Shown here piece after piece: positions 51,913 to 59,706 of a stretch of 64,000 nucleotides of DNA. Every line of letters starts with the position of its first letter. Within the stretch, counting starts at the first letter, position 1. The DNA comes from Bradyrhizobium sp. WSM3983 (GTDB lineage: Bacteria > Pseudomonadota > Alphaproteobacteria > Rhizobiales > Xanthobacteraceae). The stretch spans positions 83,441 to 147,440 of the forward strand of contig NZ_AXAY01000026.1 of assembly GCF_000473045.1 (NCBI RefSeq), written 5' to 3'. The notes below the pieces were generated by a model. That model was not told where the DNA came from. It saw nothing but the letters and a program-made list of their open reading frames with translations, and did not search any database. The position numbers and the translations under genes are program-made.

Positions 51913-52785
51913 ATGTTCAAGGAAAATCTTCTGGCTGGACGGCGCATTCTCGTGACCGGCGGCGGGACCGGGCTCGGCAAGTCGATGGCGGCGCGCTTCC
52001 TCCAGCTCGGCGCCGAGATACACATCTGCGGCCGGCGCAAGATCGTCTGCGACGAGACCGCGACCGAACTGATGGATCAGTATGGTGGACGCGTCACCAG
52101 CCACGGCGTCGACATCCGCAACGCGCTCGCCGTCGAAGAGATGATCGAGAACATTTTTCGCGATGCGCCGCTGACCGATCTCATCAACAACGCGGCCGGC
52201 AATTTCATCTCGCGCAGTGAGGAACTCTCCCCGCGCGGCTTCGATGCCGTCGCCAACATCGTCATGCACGGCACGTTCTATGTGACACATGCGGTCGGCA
52301 AGCGCTGGATTGCCTTGAAGCAGCCCGGCAACGTCGTCTCGATCACCGTGACCTGGGTGCGCAATGGCTCGCCCTACGTGGTGCCGTCGGCGATGAGCAA
52401 GTCGGCCATCCACGCCATGACGATGTCGCTCGCGACCGAATGGGGCCGGTACGGCATCCGCCTCAACACCATCGCCCCGGGCGAGATTCCGACCGAGGGC
52501 ATGAGCAAGCGCATCAAGCCGGGCGATGAGGCCGGCGCACGCACCAAGGCAATGAACCCGATGGGCCGGGTCGGCACCATGGAGGAACTGCAGAACCTCG
52601 CCGTGTTTCTGATTTCCGGCGGCTGCGACTGGATCACCGGCGAGACCATCGCCATGGATGGCGCGCAAGCGCTCGCCATGGGCGGCAATTTCTACCAGCT
52701 TCGCGATTGGAGCGACGACGATTGGAAGACCGCGCGCGAGAGCATCATGGCGCAGAACGAGAAGGACCGGGCGAAGCGGGGGTAA
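51913..52785 (+). CDS. SDR, 2,4-dienoyl-CoA reductase-like
   Basis: 290 residues. NAD(P) binding is at RILVTGGGTGLGKSMAARFL and NNAAGNF. The segment SPYVVPSAMSKSAIHAMTMS and ATEWGRYGIRLNTIAPG aligns with mitochondrial DECR1, where Ser and Lys of the S-x3-K motif and a Tyr 11 residues before that Ser are used. Here S-x3-K is kept but the upstream position is Trp (TVTWVRNGS). Canonical SDR Tyr is also absent. It would reduce 2,4-dienoyl-CoAs during breakdown of unsaturated acyl chains if active. The enzyme is likely active, but the catalytic residue needs checking. Confidence 0.85.
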   Translation: MFKENLLAGRRILVTGGGTGLGKSMAARFLQLGAEIHICGRRKIVCDETATELMDQYGGRVTSHGVDIRNALAVEEMIENIFRDAPLTDLINNAAGNFISRSEELSPRGFDAVANIVMHGTFYVTHAVGKRWIALKQPGNVVSITVTWVRNGSPYVVPSAMSKSAIHAMTMSLATEWGRYGIRLNTIAPGEIPTEGMSKRIKPGDEAGARTKAMNPMGRVGTMEELQNLAVFLISGGCDWITGETIAMDGAQALAMGGNFYQLRDWSDDDWKTARESIMAQNEKDRAKRG

Positions 52786-52794
52786 TCTTCGTCG

Positions 52795-52831
52795 TCCCGG
52801 CCTAGTGCGCAATTGCGCACGGGGGCCGGGA
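52795..52831. terminator. Strong hairpin between convergent genes
   Basis: An inner perfect palindrome GTGCGCAATTGCGCAC (52805-52820) is flanked by TCCCGGCC (52795-52802) and GGCCGGGA (52824-52831), giving a long GC-rich stem. It sits between the convergent SDR and acyl-CoA dehydrogenase genes. The same sequence type is a dispersed repeat in Bradyrhizobium in my memory. It probably works as a bidirectional terminator. Confidence 0.65.
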
Positions 52832-52865
52832 TGACTCAGGGAAGAGAGGTCACGCGCAACAACGG

Positions 52866-54140
52866 CTAATGCTTCCCCGGCCCCATATACCCGAACAGGA
52901 ACCCCGCCACCTTGCGCATCTGGATCTCTTCGCTGCCTTCGGTGATCCGATAGCGGCGGTGGTGGCGGTAGATGTGCTCGAACGGCTTGTGGCGTGAATA
53001 GCCCATGCCGCCGTGGACTTGCATGGCGCGATCGGCGGATTCGCAGCAGAGACGGTTTGCCCAGTAGTTGCACATCGAGACGCGATCGGAGAGCGTGCTC
53101 TCGATCTGCTCTTCGTTGAGCTGGTCCATTTCCCAGGCGGTCTTGCGGATCAAAAGGCGCAGCATCTCGGCTTGCGTCGCGAGCTCGACCAGGGGGAACT
53201 GTATCGCCTGGTTCTCGGCCAGCGCCTTGCCGAACGGTCTTCGCTCGCGCGCGTATTTGACGCTCTCGTTGATGCAGTAGACGGCGGCACCCAGCGAGCT
53301 TGCGGCCTGACGAATGCGGTTCTGGTGCACAAAACATTGCGCCAGCGACAGGCCGAGGCCGACCTCGCCGAACTGGGCATCCTCCGGCACGAACACGTCC
53401 GTGAAGCTTACCCGCGGGTGATCGGTCGGCATGTTGAAGGTCCACATGTACTCCTCGATCCTGACGCCGTGGCTCTTGGCCGGCACCAGGAAGCAGGTGA
53501 TGCCGCTGGCATCGCCGTCATTGCCGCTGGTGCGCGCGAACAGCGCGCAATGCGTGGCGACGTGCATGCCGGTCGTCCACATCTTCTCACCGTTGATGAT
53601 CCAGCCCTTGACGTTGTCACGGGTCGCCGGCACCGCACGCGTCTCCATGTGGGTCGCGTCCGAGCCGTGATGCGGCTCGGTCAAGCCAAAGGTGATGCGG
53701 TACTTGCCCTTGATCGAGCCGTCGATCATCGCCTTCTGGTCGTCGCGGCCATAGCGATCGAGCATGGTGACAACAGGGAAATTGCCGACGATGGAATGCT
53801 CGTTCTGAAGATCGTTGTGCAGGCCAAGGCCCTTGGCCGCAAAATGCTCGCGGATCACGGCCATCCAGAGGTTGGAGCCGTCCTTGCCGCCATATTGCTT
53901 CGACACGGGAAAGCGGAGATGGCCGGCGGCGTCCGCAAGATCCTTCGCCTTGCGCAGCAGCGCTTCCCATTCGTGACGCGGCAGACCGCCGTTCTCGAAA
54001 TCGGTGCGCGCCCATTCGCGGCGATGATCGAAGAAGCGAATGTTGTCGTCGGCCTGTTCCAGCGGTTTGATCTCGCGTTCGATGAAACGATCGAGCTCCC
54101 CGAGATAGGCGACGAGATCGGCAGGCAATGAGAAATCCAC
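52866..54140 (-). CDS. Acyl-CoA dehydrogenase
   Basis: 424 residues. FAD and substrate signatures are GLTEPHHGSDATHMETRA, GWIINGEKMWTTGMHVATHC, RIRQAASSLGAAVYCINESV, RERRPFGKALAENQAIQFPL and VHGGMGYSRHKPFEHIYRHH. The expected catalytic Glu is in RITEGSEEIQMRKVAGFLFG. It transfers electrons from an acyl-CoA to electron-transfer flavoprotein in the cytoplasm. A 210-bp gap separates it from a divergent crotonase gene. It differs from the ACAD10/11-like enzyme at 58288. Confidence 0.93.
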   Translation of the reverse strand: MDFSLPADLVAYLGELDRFIEREIKPLEQADDNIRFFDHRREWARTDFENGGLPRHEWEALLRKAKDLADAAGHLRFPVSKQYGGKDGSNLWMAVIREHFAAKGLGLHNDLQNEHSIVGNFPVVTMLDRYGRDDQKAMIDGSIKGKYRITFGLTEPHHGSDATHMETRAVPATRDNVKGWIINGEKMWTTGMHVATHCALFARTSGNDGDASGITCFLVPAKSHGVRIEEYMWTFNMPTDHPRVSFTDVFVPEDAQFGEVGLGLSLAQCFVHQNRIRQAASSLGAAVYCINESVKYARERRPFGKALAENQAIQFPLVELATQAEMLRLLIRKTAWEMDQLNEEQIESTLSDRVSMCNYWANRLCCESADRAMQVHGGMGYSRHKPFEHIYRHHRRYRITEGSEEIQMRKVAGFLFGYMGPGKH

Positions 54141-54351
54141 GGTTCTCTCCCGGATGATTTTTATCGTTTTGCGTTAAGGCGCTGGGCGCGTTTTTGCTTC
54201 GCACGATTAAGGTGAGAAGAGCGCGCGCAAGTCAAGCAACGCGAGGCGTGTGAGAGGCGCAAGGCGCATTGCGCAATTCGATGGTGCTCCAGTGCTGAGG
54301 CGCGGTAGTATGACGCCAATATTCCTTCACGAGAAACTGCGGGAGCGCGCG

Positions 54352-55131
54352 ATGGAGCTGAAATTCTCAACAGTGGAACGCAAGGGGCCGATCACGATCA
54401 TCATGCTGTCGCGGCCCGAGGTCTACAACGCGCTGCATATCGATGCGCATTTCGAGCTCAACAAGGTGTTTGACGATTTCGCGGCGGATCCCGAGCAATG
54501 GGTCGCTGTCGTCACCGGCGCCGGCGACAAGGCGTTCTGCGCCGGCAACGACCTGAAGTGGCAAGCGGCGGGCGGCAAGCGCGGCTGGGACAAGGGCGGC
54601 TTTGCCGGCCTCACCTCGCGCTTCGACTGCGACAAGCCGATCATCGCCGCTGTCAACGGCGTCGCCATGGGCGGCGGCTTCGAGATCGCGCTCGCCTGCG
54701 ATCTGATCATCGCATCGGAGAACGCGACCTTCGCCCTGCCCGAGCCGCGCGTGGGCCTCGCCGCCCTTGCCGGCGGCCTGCACCGGCTGCCGCGGCAAAT
54801 CGGCTTGAAGCGTGCCATGGGCATGATCCTCACCGCGCGTCACGTCAGCGCCAAGGAAGGCCATGAGCTCGGCTTCGTCAACGAGGTGGTGCCGCAGGGC
54901 GAAGCGCTCGCGGGCGCGCTACGCTGGGCGGAGATGATCACCAGGAATTCGCCGATGTCGATCCGCGCCTCGAAGCAGACCATCCAGAAGGGGCTTGGCG
55001 TGTCGCTGGAGCAGGCGATCGAGGAGCAGCGCGAGTATCCGGCGGTAAAGGCGATGGTGGCGTCGCAGGATTACATCGAGGGCCCGAAGGCGTTCTCGGA
55101 GAAGCGGCCGCCGAAATGGGTGGGGAGGTAA
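54352..55131 (+). CDS. Enoyl-CoA hydratase, carnitinyl-CoA dehydratase-like
   Basis: 259 residues from ATG 54352, with GGGAG 7 nt upstream; an earlier in-frame ATG lacks a ribosome site. Landmarks are RPEVYNALHIDAHFELNKVF, AFCAGNDLKWQAAGG and VNGVAMGGGFEIALACDLII, where both oxyanion holes are seen. ATFALPEPRVGLAALAGG contains the catalytic Glu region. The pattern with E-P-R-V-G-L fits the CaiD-like branch. It hydrates an unsaturated acyl-CoA in the catabolic cluster, divergent from the acyl-CoA dehydrogenase gene. Confidence 0.9.
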   Translation: MELKFSTVERKGPITIIMLSRPEVYNALHIDAHFELNKVFDDFAADPEQWVAVVTGAGDKAFCAGNDLKWQAAGGKRGWDKGGFAGLTSRFDCDKPIIAAVNGVAMGGGFEIALACDLIIASENATFALPEPRVGLAALAGGLHRLPRQIGLKRAMGMILTARHVSAKEGHELGFVNEVVPQGEALAGALRWAEMITRNSPMSIRASKQTIQKGLGVSLEQAIEEQREYPAVKAMVASQDYIEGPKAFSEKRPPKWVGR

Positions 55132-55147
55132 TCGGTCTTTCTCCGCC

Positions 55148-55234
55148 CGTCATTGCGAGGAGCCCTTGCGACGAAGCAATCGAGACTGCCTCCGCAGAAA
55201 GACTCTGGATTGCTTCGCTGCGCTCGCAATGACG
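55148..55234. repeat. Palindromic repeat, CGTCATTGCGAGGAGC family (second copy)
   Basis: CGTCATTGCGAGGAGCCCTT and the mirrored CGCTCGCAATGACG, with AAGCAATCGAGA / TCTGGATTGCTT inside. It is nearly the same as 40710-40796. It lies between the convergent crotonase and DUF6285 genes and so could end both transcripts. Confidence 0.9.
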
Positions 55235-55250
55235 GCGGATGGAACGTCGC

Positions 55251-55628
55251 CTACGCGCCCCGCGACAACTCCCGCTTGTACGATGCGTAATTCGGCTGAT
55301 CGACCGCCAACTTGTCCATCGTGGTCGCCCACAGATGCTCGGCGAGGCCCGGCGTTGCGAGGTCCACCTCGCCCTTGGCAATGCGCTCGGCGAGCGCGCG
55401 ATTAAGCTCGGTGACCGAGCCGTCCATGCCGAGCAGCGCGCGCAGCCGCTCTACTTCCTTCAAATCACTCCCCTCCTCCCATGTCAGCTGCCGCGTGACG
55501 AGATCGAGGATGTTGACCGCAACGCGCAGCTTGAAGGCCTGGTGGCCCGAGATCAGCGGGGTGATGTCGCTACGGAGGAAATCGGCGACCGCCTTGGTCA
55601 GCTCGATCGGTGTCGGTTCGTCTTGCAT
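55251..55628 (-). CDS. DUF6285-like small protein, LvaB-type partner of the kinase
   Basis: 125 residues from ATG 55628, mostly helical (LTKAVADFLRSDITPLISG, LRVAVNILDLVTRQLTWEE, LNRALAERIAKGEVD). No catalytic motif is seen. Small proteins of this type sit next to APH-like kinase genes of acyl-CoA catabolism. In the levulinate pathway of Pseudomonas the corresponding small protein (LvaB) is needed with the kinase LvaA. Its ATG lies directly after the kinase stop (2 bp gap), so it is the third gene of the crotonase-kinase-DUF6285 operon. The family link is from memory. Confidence 0.75.
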   Translation of the reverse strand: MQDEPTPIELTKAVADFLRSDITPLISGHQAFKLRVAVNILDLVTRQLTWEEGSDLKEVERLRALLGMDGSVTELNRALAERIAKGEVDLATPGLAEHLWATTMDKLAVDQPNYASYKRELSRGA

Positions 55629-55630
55629 GG

Positions 55631-56617
55631 TCAACTCCCGCGCGGCGCAAGCAGCCGCAACAGATCGATCTCGGTCTCCGAGGCGCGGCGGCCAATCATC
55701 GCGCGCTCCATGGAATGATCCGGCCCCTCCCGGAACCGCTGCATCATGCCGCCGCACATGATGCCCCAGCGCAGCGTGCCCATCACTTCCCAGAATTTCA
55801 CGCGCGCAGGATCGACCCTGCGCCCCGCGGCCTCGTAGCCGGCGAACAGCTCCTCGCGCGAGCCAAAACCGCCCGCCGGCTTGTCGATCTCGCCAAACCG
55901 CCAGGAGTTGACGCAGACCCAACCGAGATCCTCCATGGGATCGCCGAGATGGGCGAGCTCCCAGTCGAGCACGGCGCGGACGCCATCGGCACCGATGATG
56001 AGATTGCCGTTGCGGAAATCGCCATGCACCAGCGTCGTCTCGGCCGAGGGCCCTGGATTATGGTCGCGCAGCCAGCGTAACGCCAGCTCGAATACCGGCT
56101 TTGGCCAATTGAGGCTGCGATAGTCGCGATCGAGCTCGCTGATCTCCTCAGTCGCGGATCGGCTGCGCAGCTCGGGCAGCTTGTCCTGCGGCAGCCTGTG
56201 CAGGCCCGCGAGCACGCCGCCGATCTGCCGCGCGAGATGCGGCCGCGCCGCGGCGAATTCATCATCCCGAAGAATCTTGCGCGCGATGGTTTCGCCCTCG
56301 ACCCGCTGCATGATGAAGCCGGTGCCGAGATCCTCGTCCGGCGTCAGCACATGCATCACGCGTGGCGACGGTACGCCTGCCTCGTAGGCGAGCTGCATCA
56401 GCTGCGCTTCGGCGGCAAGACCCGCCGCGCGCGTTGGCGCCGCGCCATAGCCCTTCGGCGAGCGGCGCAGGATCGCGCCTATCGGCCCGTCGGGATGCAC
56501 GATGTCGAAGCGCCAGGTCTCCTGACTGGCGCCGCCCGACAGTTTTGCGGCGCCGGTGACACCGGTCGCACCGGGACACCAACGCTGAACGCTGCGGGAA
56601 AGCTCCGCCTCGATCAT
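55631..56617 (-). CDS. APH-family kinase, ACAD10/11 N-domain- or LvaA-like
   Basis: 328 residues from ATG 56617, overlapping the crotonase stop as ATGA. A protein-kinase-like fold is indicated by the catalytic loop TLVHGDFRNGNLIIG (H-x-D-x3-N) and the metal-binding VLDWELAHLGDPMEDLGWV. The N-lobe has LSGGASQETWRFDI in place of a glycine loop. It is not expected to give antibiotic resistance. Its relatives are the kinase part of mammalian ACAD10/11 and bacterial LvaA, which phosphorylate the 4-hydroxyl of hydroxyacyl-CoAs. DUF6285 and ACAD10/11-like genes nearby support this. Confidence 0.88.
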   Translation of the reverse strand: MIEAELSRSVQRWCPGATGVTGAAKLSGGASQETWRFDIVHPDGPIGAILRRSPKGYGAAPTRAAGLAAEAQLMQLAYEAGVPSPRVMHVLTPDEDLGTGFIMQRVEGETIARKILRDDEFAAARPHLARQIGGVLAGLHRLPQDKLPELRSRSATEEISELDRDYRSLNWPKPVFELALRWLRDHNPGPSAETTLVHGDFRNGNLIIGADGVRAVLDWELAHLGDPMEDLGWVCVNSWRFGEIDKPAGGFGSREELFAGYEAAGRRVDPARVKFWEVMGTLRWGIMCGGMMQRFREGPDHSMERAMIGRRASETEIDLLRLLAPRGS

Positions 56618-57402
56618 TTGCCTTTGAACTGCGCGGGCCGCTTCTCCAGAAACGCGCCGACCCCCTCGCGAAAATCCTGCGTATCGCCGGCGCGCAGCTG
56701 GCATTGGAATTCGAGATTGAGCTGGTCCTCGAATGAATTTTGCGGGCTGTCCCAATAGAGCTTGCGGATCAGCGACAGCGCGATCGTCGGGCCGCTGGCG
56801 AGATCGCGCGCGAGCTTCATCGCCTCCTCCATCAGCACGCCGTCGTCATAGACGCGGTTGACGAGGCCCCATTCCAGCGCCTTCTCGGCCGGCAGGCGCT
56901 CGCCCATCAGCGACAATTCGACCGAGCGCGCCTTGCCGATCAGGCGCGGCAAGAGCCAGGTCGAGCCGCAATCTGGCACCAGGCCGATGCGGCGAAACGC
57001 TTGCAGGAAGTAGGACGAACGCGCGCATAAAATCATGTCGCCGAGCAGCGCGAAGCTCATCCCGGCGCCGGCCGCCGGACCGTTGACCGCGGTCACGATC
57101 GGGCAATGCAGATTGCGGATGCGGCGCAGGAACGGATGAAAGCCGGTCTCGAGCGTCAGGCCGGCCTTGGTCTTCTTCGATTGGTTGTTGCGGCCCTGGA
57201 GATTCGCACCGGTGCAGAACGCGCGGCCCGCTCCGGTCAGCACGACGCAGCGCACCTCGTCCCGTTTCTCCTCGATCGCGTCGAGCGCCTCGGAGAGCCC
57301 GCCCAGCATGTCCATGGAGACCGCGTTCATCACCTCCTGATGGTCGAGCCTGAGGATTGCCACCGAACCATCGAATTCGAGCGTGACGTGTTTGAACTGC
57401 AT
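56614..57402 (-). CDS. Crotonase-family enzyme, PaaG-like isomerase
   Basis: 262 residues from ATG 57402. Landmarks are DHQEVMNAVSMDMLGGLSE, VVLTGAGRAFCTGANLQGRN, AVNGPAAGAGMSFALLGDM and FRRIGLVPDCGSTWLLPRLI, with an Asp-containing active-site segment and EWGLVNRVYDD. The P-D-x-G-x-T-W-L-L-P-R run is the mark of PaaG-type enoyl-CoA isomerases. It starts the leftward operon with the kinase and DUF6285 genes. In this context it may shift a double bond in, or hydrate, the intermediate made by the kinase/dehydrogenase pair. Confidence 0.88.
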   Translation of the reverse strand: MQFKHVTLEFDGSVAILRLDHQEVMNAVSMDMLGGLSEALDAIEEKRDEVRCVVLTGAGRAFCTGANLQGRNNQSKKTKAGLTLETGFHPFLRRIRNLHCPIVTAVNGPAAGAGMSFALLGDMILCARSSYFLQAFRRIGLVPDCGSTWLLPRLIGKARSVELSLMGERLPAEKALEWGLVNRVYDDGVLMEEAMKLARDLASGPTIALSLIRKLYWDSPQNSFEDQLNLEFQCQLRAGDTQDFREGVGAFLEKRPAQFKGK

Positions 57403-57519
57403 GGTTTCCTCGTCAGTTGCGGCCAGCGATGTTTCGCAGACCGGAATTAGTTTTGCCGGGGCGCATATTTGATTTTTGGCGCGCTCTTGTCCATGGTGAC
57501 CAACGATATTTTCGCGTGC

Positions 57520-57553
57520 CGTGGTGGGCACGCTGCGCTTTGCCCACCCTACG
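57520..57553. repeat. Partial GTAGGGTGGGCAAAG repeat
   Basis: GTGGTGGGCACGCTGCGCTT followed by TGCCCACCCTACG is the right half of the element seen at 16547-16640 and 59596-59690. It lies upstream of the VOC gene. Confidence 0.75.
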
Positions 57554-57589
57554 GTCTCTGGTTTTGTAGGCGCAGAGGGAACGGGCAAA

Positions 57590-57970
57590 ATGTTTTCACA
57601 CATCATGATTGGCACCAACGACCTCGACAAGGCGAAGGCGTTCTACGACAATTTGCTGAACACGCTCGAAGTGCGCCCGGCACGGGTCGACGGCCATCGC
57701 ATCTTCTACATCACCAAGACCGGCGTGTTCTCGGTGTCGAAGCCGATCAACGGCGAGCCCGCAACGTGTGCCAATGGCGGCACCATCGGCTTTGCCTGCA
57801 ACTCGCCGGAGCAGGTGGATGCGTGGCACGCGGCAGGTCTCGCCGCCGGCGGCAAGACCTGCGAAGACCCGCCCGGCGTGCGCCAGGGGCCCGGCGGCAA
57901 GCTCTACCTTGCTTATCTGCGCGACCTCGACGGCAACAAGATCTGCGCGACGCATCGGATGCCGAACTGA
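57590..57970 (+). CDS. VOC-family (glyoxalase/bleomycin-resistance fold) protein
   Basis: 126 residues from ATG 57590. A single vicinal-oxygen-chelate domain: FSHIMIGTNDLDKAKAFYDN with the first metal His, YITKTGVFSVSKPINGEPA, TIGFACNSPEQVDAWHAAG and YLAYLRDLDGNKICATHRM. Such proteins include glyoxalases, dioxygenase-like and epimerase-like enzymes. Next to acyl-CoA genes, a methylmalonyl-CoA-epimerase-like role is thinkable but not supported by specific motifs. It is divergent from the PaaG-like operon. Confidence 0.85.
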   Translation: MFSHIMIGTNDLDKAKAFYDNLLNTLEVRPARVDGHRIFYITKTGVFSVSKPINGEPATCANGGTIGFACNSPEQVDAWHAAGLAAGGKTCEDPPGVRQGPGGKLYLAYLRDLDGNKICATHRMPN

Positions 57971-57990
57971 GCTGCAACCACACACGCTGT

Positions 57991-58131
57991 GTCGTCCCGG
58001 CGAAAGCCGGGACCCATACCCCCAGGGAGAAGTTTGGCGCGAGCTGGCGACCGCGAGTCTTCGCCAAACTTCTCCCTGTGGTTATGGGTCCCGGATCTGC
58101 GCTCCGCTTCGCTGCGCTTGTCCGGGACGAC
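57991..58131. repeat. Palindromic repeat, GTCGTCCCGGCGAA family (second copy)
   Basis: GTCGTCCCGGCGAAAGCCGG at the left and TGTCCGGGACGAC at the right, with CAGGGAGAAGTTTGGCG / CCAAACTTCTCCCTG as a second nested dyad and GGGACCCATA / TATGGGTCCC. Related to 36433-36560. It lies in the 317-bp gap between the VOC and acyl-CoA dehydrogenase genes. Confidence 0.88.
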
Positions 58132-58287
58132 GTGGAGATAGCTCGCGATCCCGTTCAAACAACATTTCAAACGCCCTCGCGAAATTCCATCGCATGGCAT
58201 GGCTCGCGCGAGAAAATGCGCGCTCGCGCTTTGGCCGCGCTGCGACTATTCTCCGGCCCAACGCGATCAGTGCCCCCGGGAGGAACA

Positions 58288-59565
58288 ATGACAAAGCACG
58301 CCTACATTCCCCGCACCACCAACTACACGCTCAATCCCGGCGATGAGCTCAACGACCTCCGCATGTCGGACCAGGTCCGGCCGCTCTACGATCACGTCAG
58401 GAAATTCATCCGCGACACCGTCGAGCCGATGTCGATCGAATTCGCCAAGGCCGGCGAAGGCAAGCAGGATCGCTGGAGTTTTACGCCGAAGCAGCTCGAG
58501 GTGCTCGAGGTCGCCAAGAACAAGGCCAAGAACGAAGGCCTCTGGAACTTCTTTCTGCCCGATGACGAGACCGGCCAGGGCCTGAAGAATCTCGACTACG
58601 CCTATATCGCCTCCGAACTCGGCAAGAGCCCGCTGGCTTCGGAAACCATGAACTGCTCGGCGCCGGACACCGGAAACATGGAGGTGCTGGAGCGCGTCGG
58701 CACCAAGGAGCAGAAGGAGACGTGGCTGAAGCCGCTGATGAACGGCGAGATCCGCTCAGCCTATGTCATGACCGAGCCGAACGTCGCCTCCTCCGACGCC
58801 AAAAACATCTCGACCACCGCAAAGCTCGTCGGCGACGAATGGGTCATCAACGGCGAGAAGTACTACATCTCCGGCGTCGGCGATCCCCGCTGCAAGATCC
58901 TCATCGTGATGGTGAAGACCAATCCCGATGCGGCGCCGAGCAAGCAGCAGTCGCAGATCCTGGTGCCGCGCGACACGCCCGGCGTCGAGGTGCTCGGCCC
59001 GATGTACGTGTTCGGCCAGGACCACGCGCCGCGCGGCCACATGCACATGCGCTTCAACAATGTCCGCGTACCCAAGGAAAACATGCTGCTAGGTGAGGGC
59101 CGCGGCTTCGAAATCTCGCAGCTGCGTCTCGGGCCCGGCCGCATCCACCACTGCATGCGCACCATCGGCAAGGCCGAGAAGGCGCTGGACCTGATGGTGC
59201 AGCGTGGCCTCACCCGCGAAGCCTTCGGCAAGAAGATCGCCCATCTCGGCGGCAACATGCAGATCATCGCGCAGGCACGCTGCGAAATCGAGGCGATGCG
59301 GCTGATGGTCTTGAAGGCCGCCAAGGCCATGGACGTGCTCGGCAACAAGGAGGCCCGCGTCTGGGTCTCCATGGTCAAGGCCATGGTGCCGGAGCGCGCC
59401 TGCAAGATCATCGACCAGTCGATCCAGATGCACGGCGCCACCGGCATCTCGCATTGGACCCCGCTCGCCGAGATGTACCAGGACGTGCGTCACCTGCGCT
59501 TTGCCGACGGTCCGGACGAGGTGCACTGGATGGTGGTCGGCCGCCACGAGCTGAGCATGGCGTAA
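58288..59565 (+). CDS. Acyl-CoA dehydrogenase of the ACAD10/11 type
   Basis: 425 residues from ATG 58288, with GGGAGGAAC before it. Key segments are NCSAPDTGNMEVLERVGTKE, MTEPNVASSDAKNI, GEGRGFEISQLRLGPGRIHH, IQMHGATGISHWTPLAEMYQ and LRFADGPDEVHWMVVGRHEL. Several, notably APDTGNMEVL, EPxVASSDAxNI and GEGRGFEISQxRLGPGRIHH, are the signatures I recall for human ACAD11 and bacterial LvaC-like proteins. In that system it acts on a 4-phosphorylated acyl-CoA, helping convert 4-hydroxy- to 3-hydroxyacyl-CoA. Together with the separate kinase at 55631-56617 it makes a split version of ACAD11. Confidence 0.9.
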   Translation: MTKHAYIPRTTNYTLNPGDELNDLRMSDQVRPLYDHVRKFIRDTVEPMSIEFAKAGEGKQDRWSFTPKQLEVLEVAKNKAKNEGLWNFFLPDDETGQGLKNLDYAYIASELGKSPLASETMNCSAPDTGNMEVLERVGTKEQKETWLKPLMNGEIRSAYVMTEPNVASSDAKNISTTAKLVGDEWVINGEKYYISGVGDPRCKILIVMVKTNPDAAPSKQQSQILVPRDTPGVEVLGPMYVFGQDHAPRGHMHMRFNNVRVPKENMLLGEGRGFEISQLRLGPGRIHHCMRTIGKAEKALDLMVQRGLTREAFGKKIAHLGGNMQIIAQARCEIEAMRLMVLKAAKAMDVLGNKEARVWVSMVKAMVPERACKIIDQSIQMHGATGISHWTPLAEMYQDVRHLRFADGPDEVHWMVVGRHELSMA

Positions 59566-59595
59566 AGGTCTCTCCTCTTCCCACTCGGGGAGAGC

Positions 59596-59690
59596 CGTAG
59601 GGTGGGCAAAGGCGCGCTCTTCGCGCGCCGTGTCCACCATCTCGGGCATCACAAAGAGTGGTGGGCACGCTTCGCTTTGCCCACCCTACG
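59596..59690. repeat. Palindromic repeat, CGTAGGGTGGGCAAAG family
   Basis: CGTAGGGTGGGCAAAGGCGC at the left and GCTTTGCCCACCCTACG at the right, with inner ...GTCCACC.../...GGTGGGC... arms. It lies between the convergent dehydrogenase and glutathione-transferase genes, so it may serve as a terminator for both. Confidence 0.85.
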
Positions 59691-59706
59691 ATATTCGCAA
59701 GTGACG

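Noticed and set aside
55631..56617. Aminoglycoside resistance gene
   Set aside because: The APH fold is common in acyl-CoA catabolism; neighbours and the DUF6285 partner point to a metabolic kinase.
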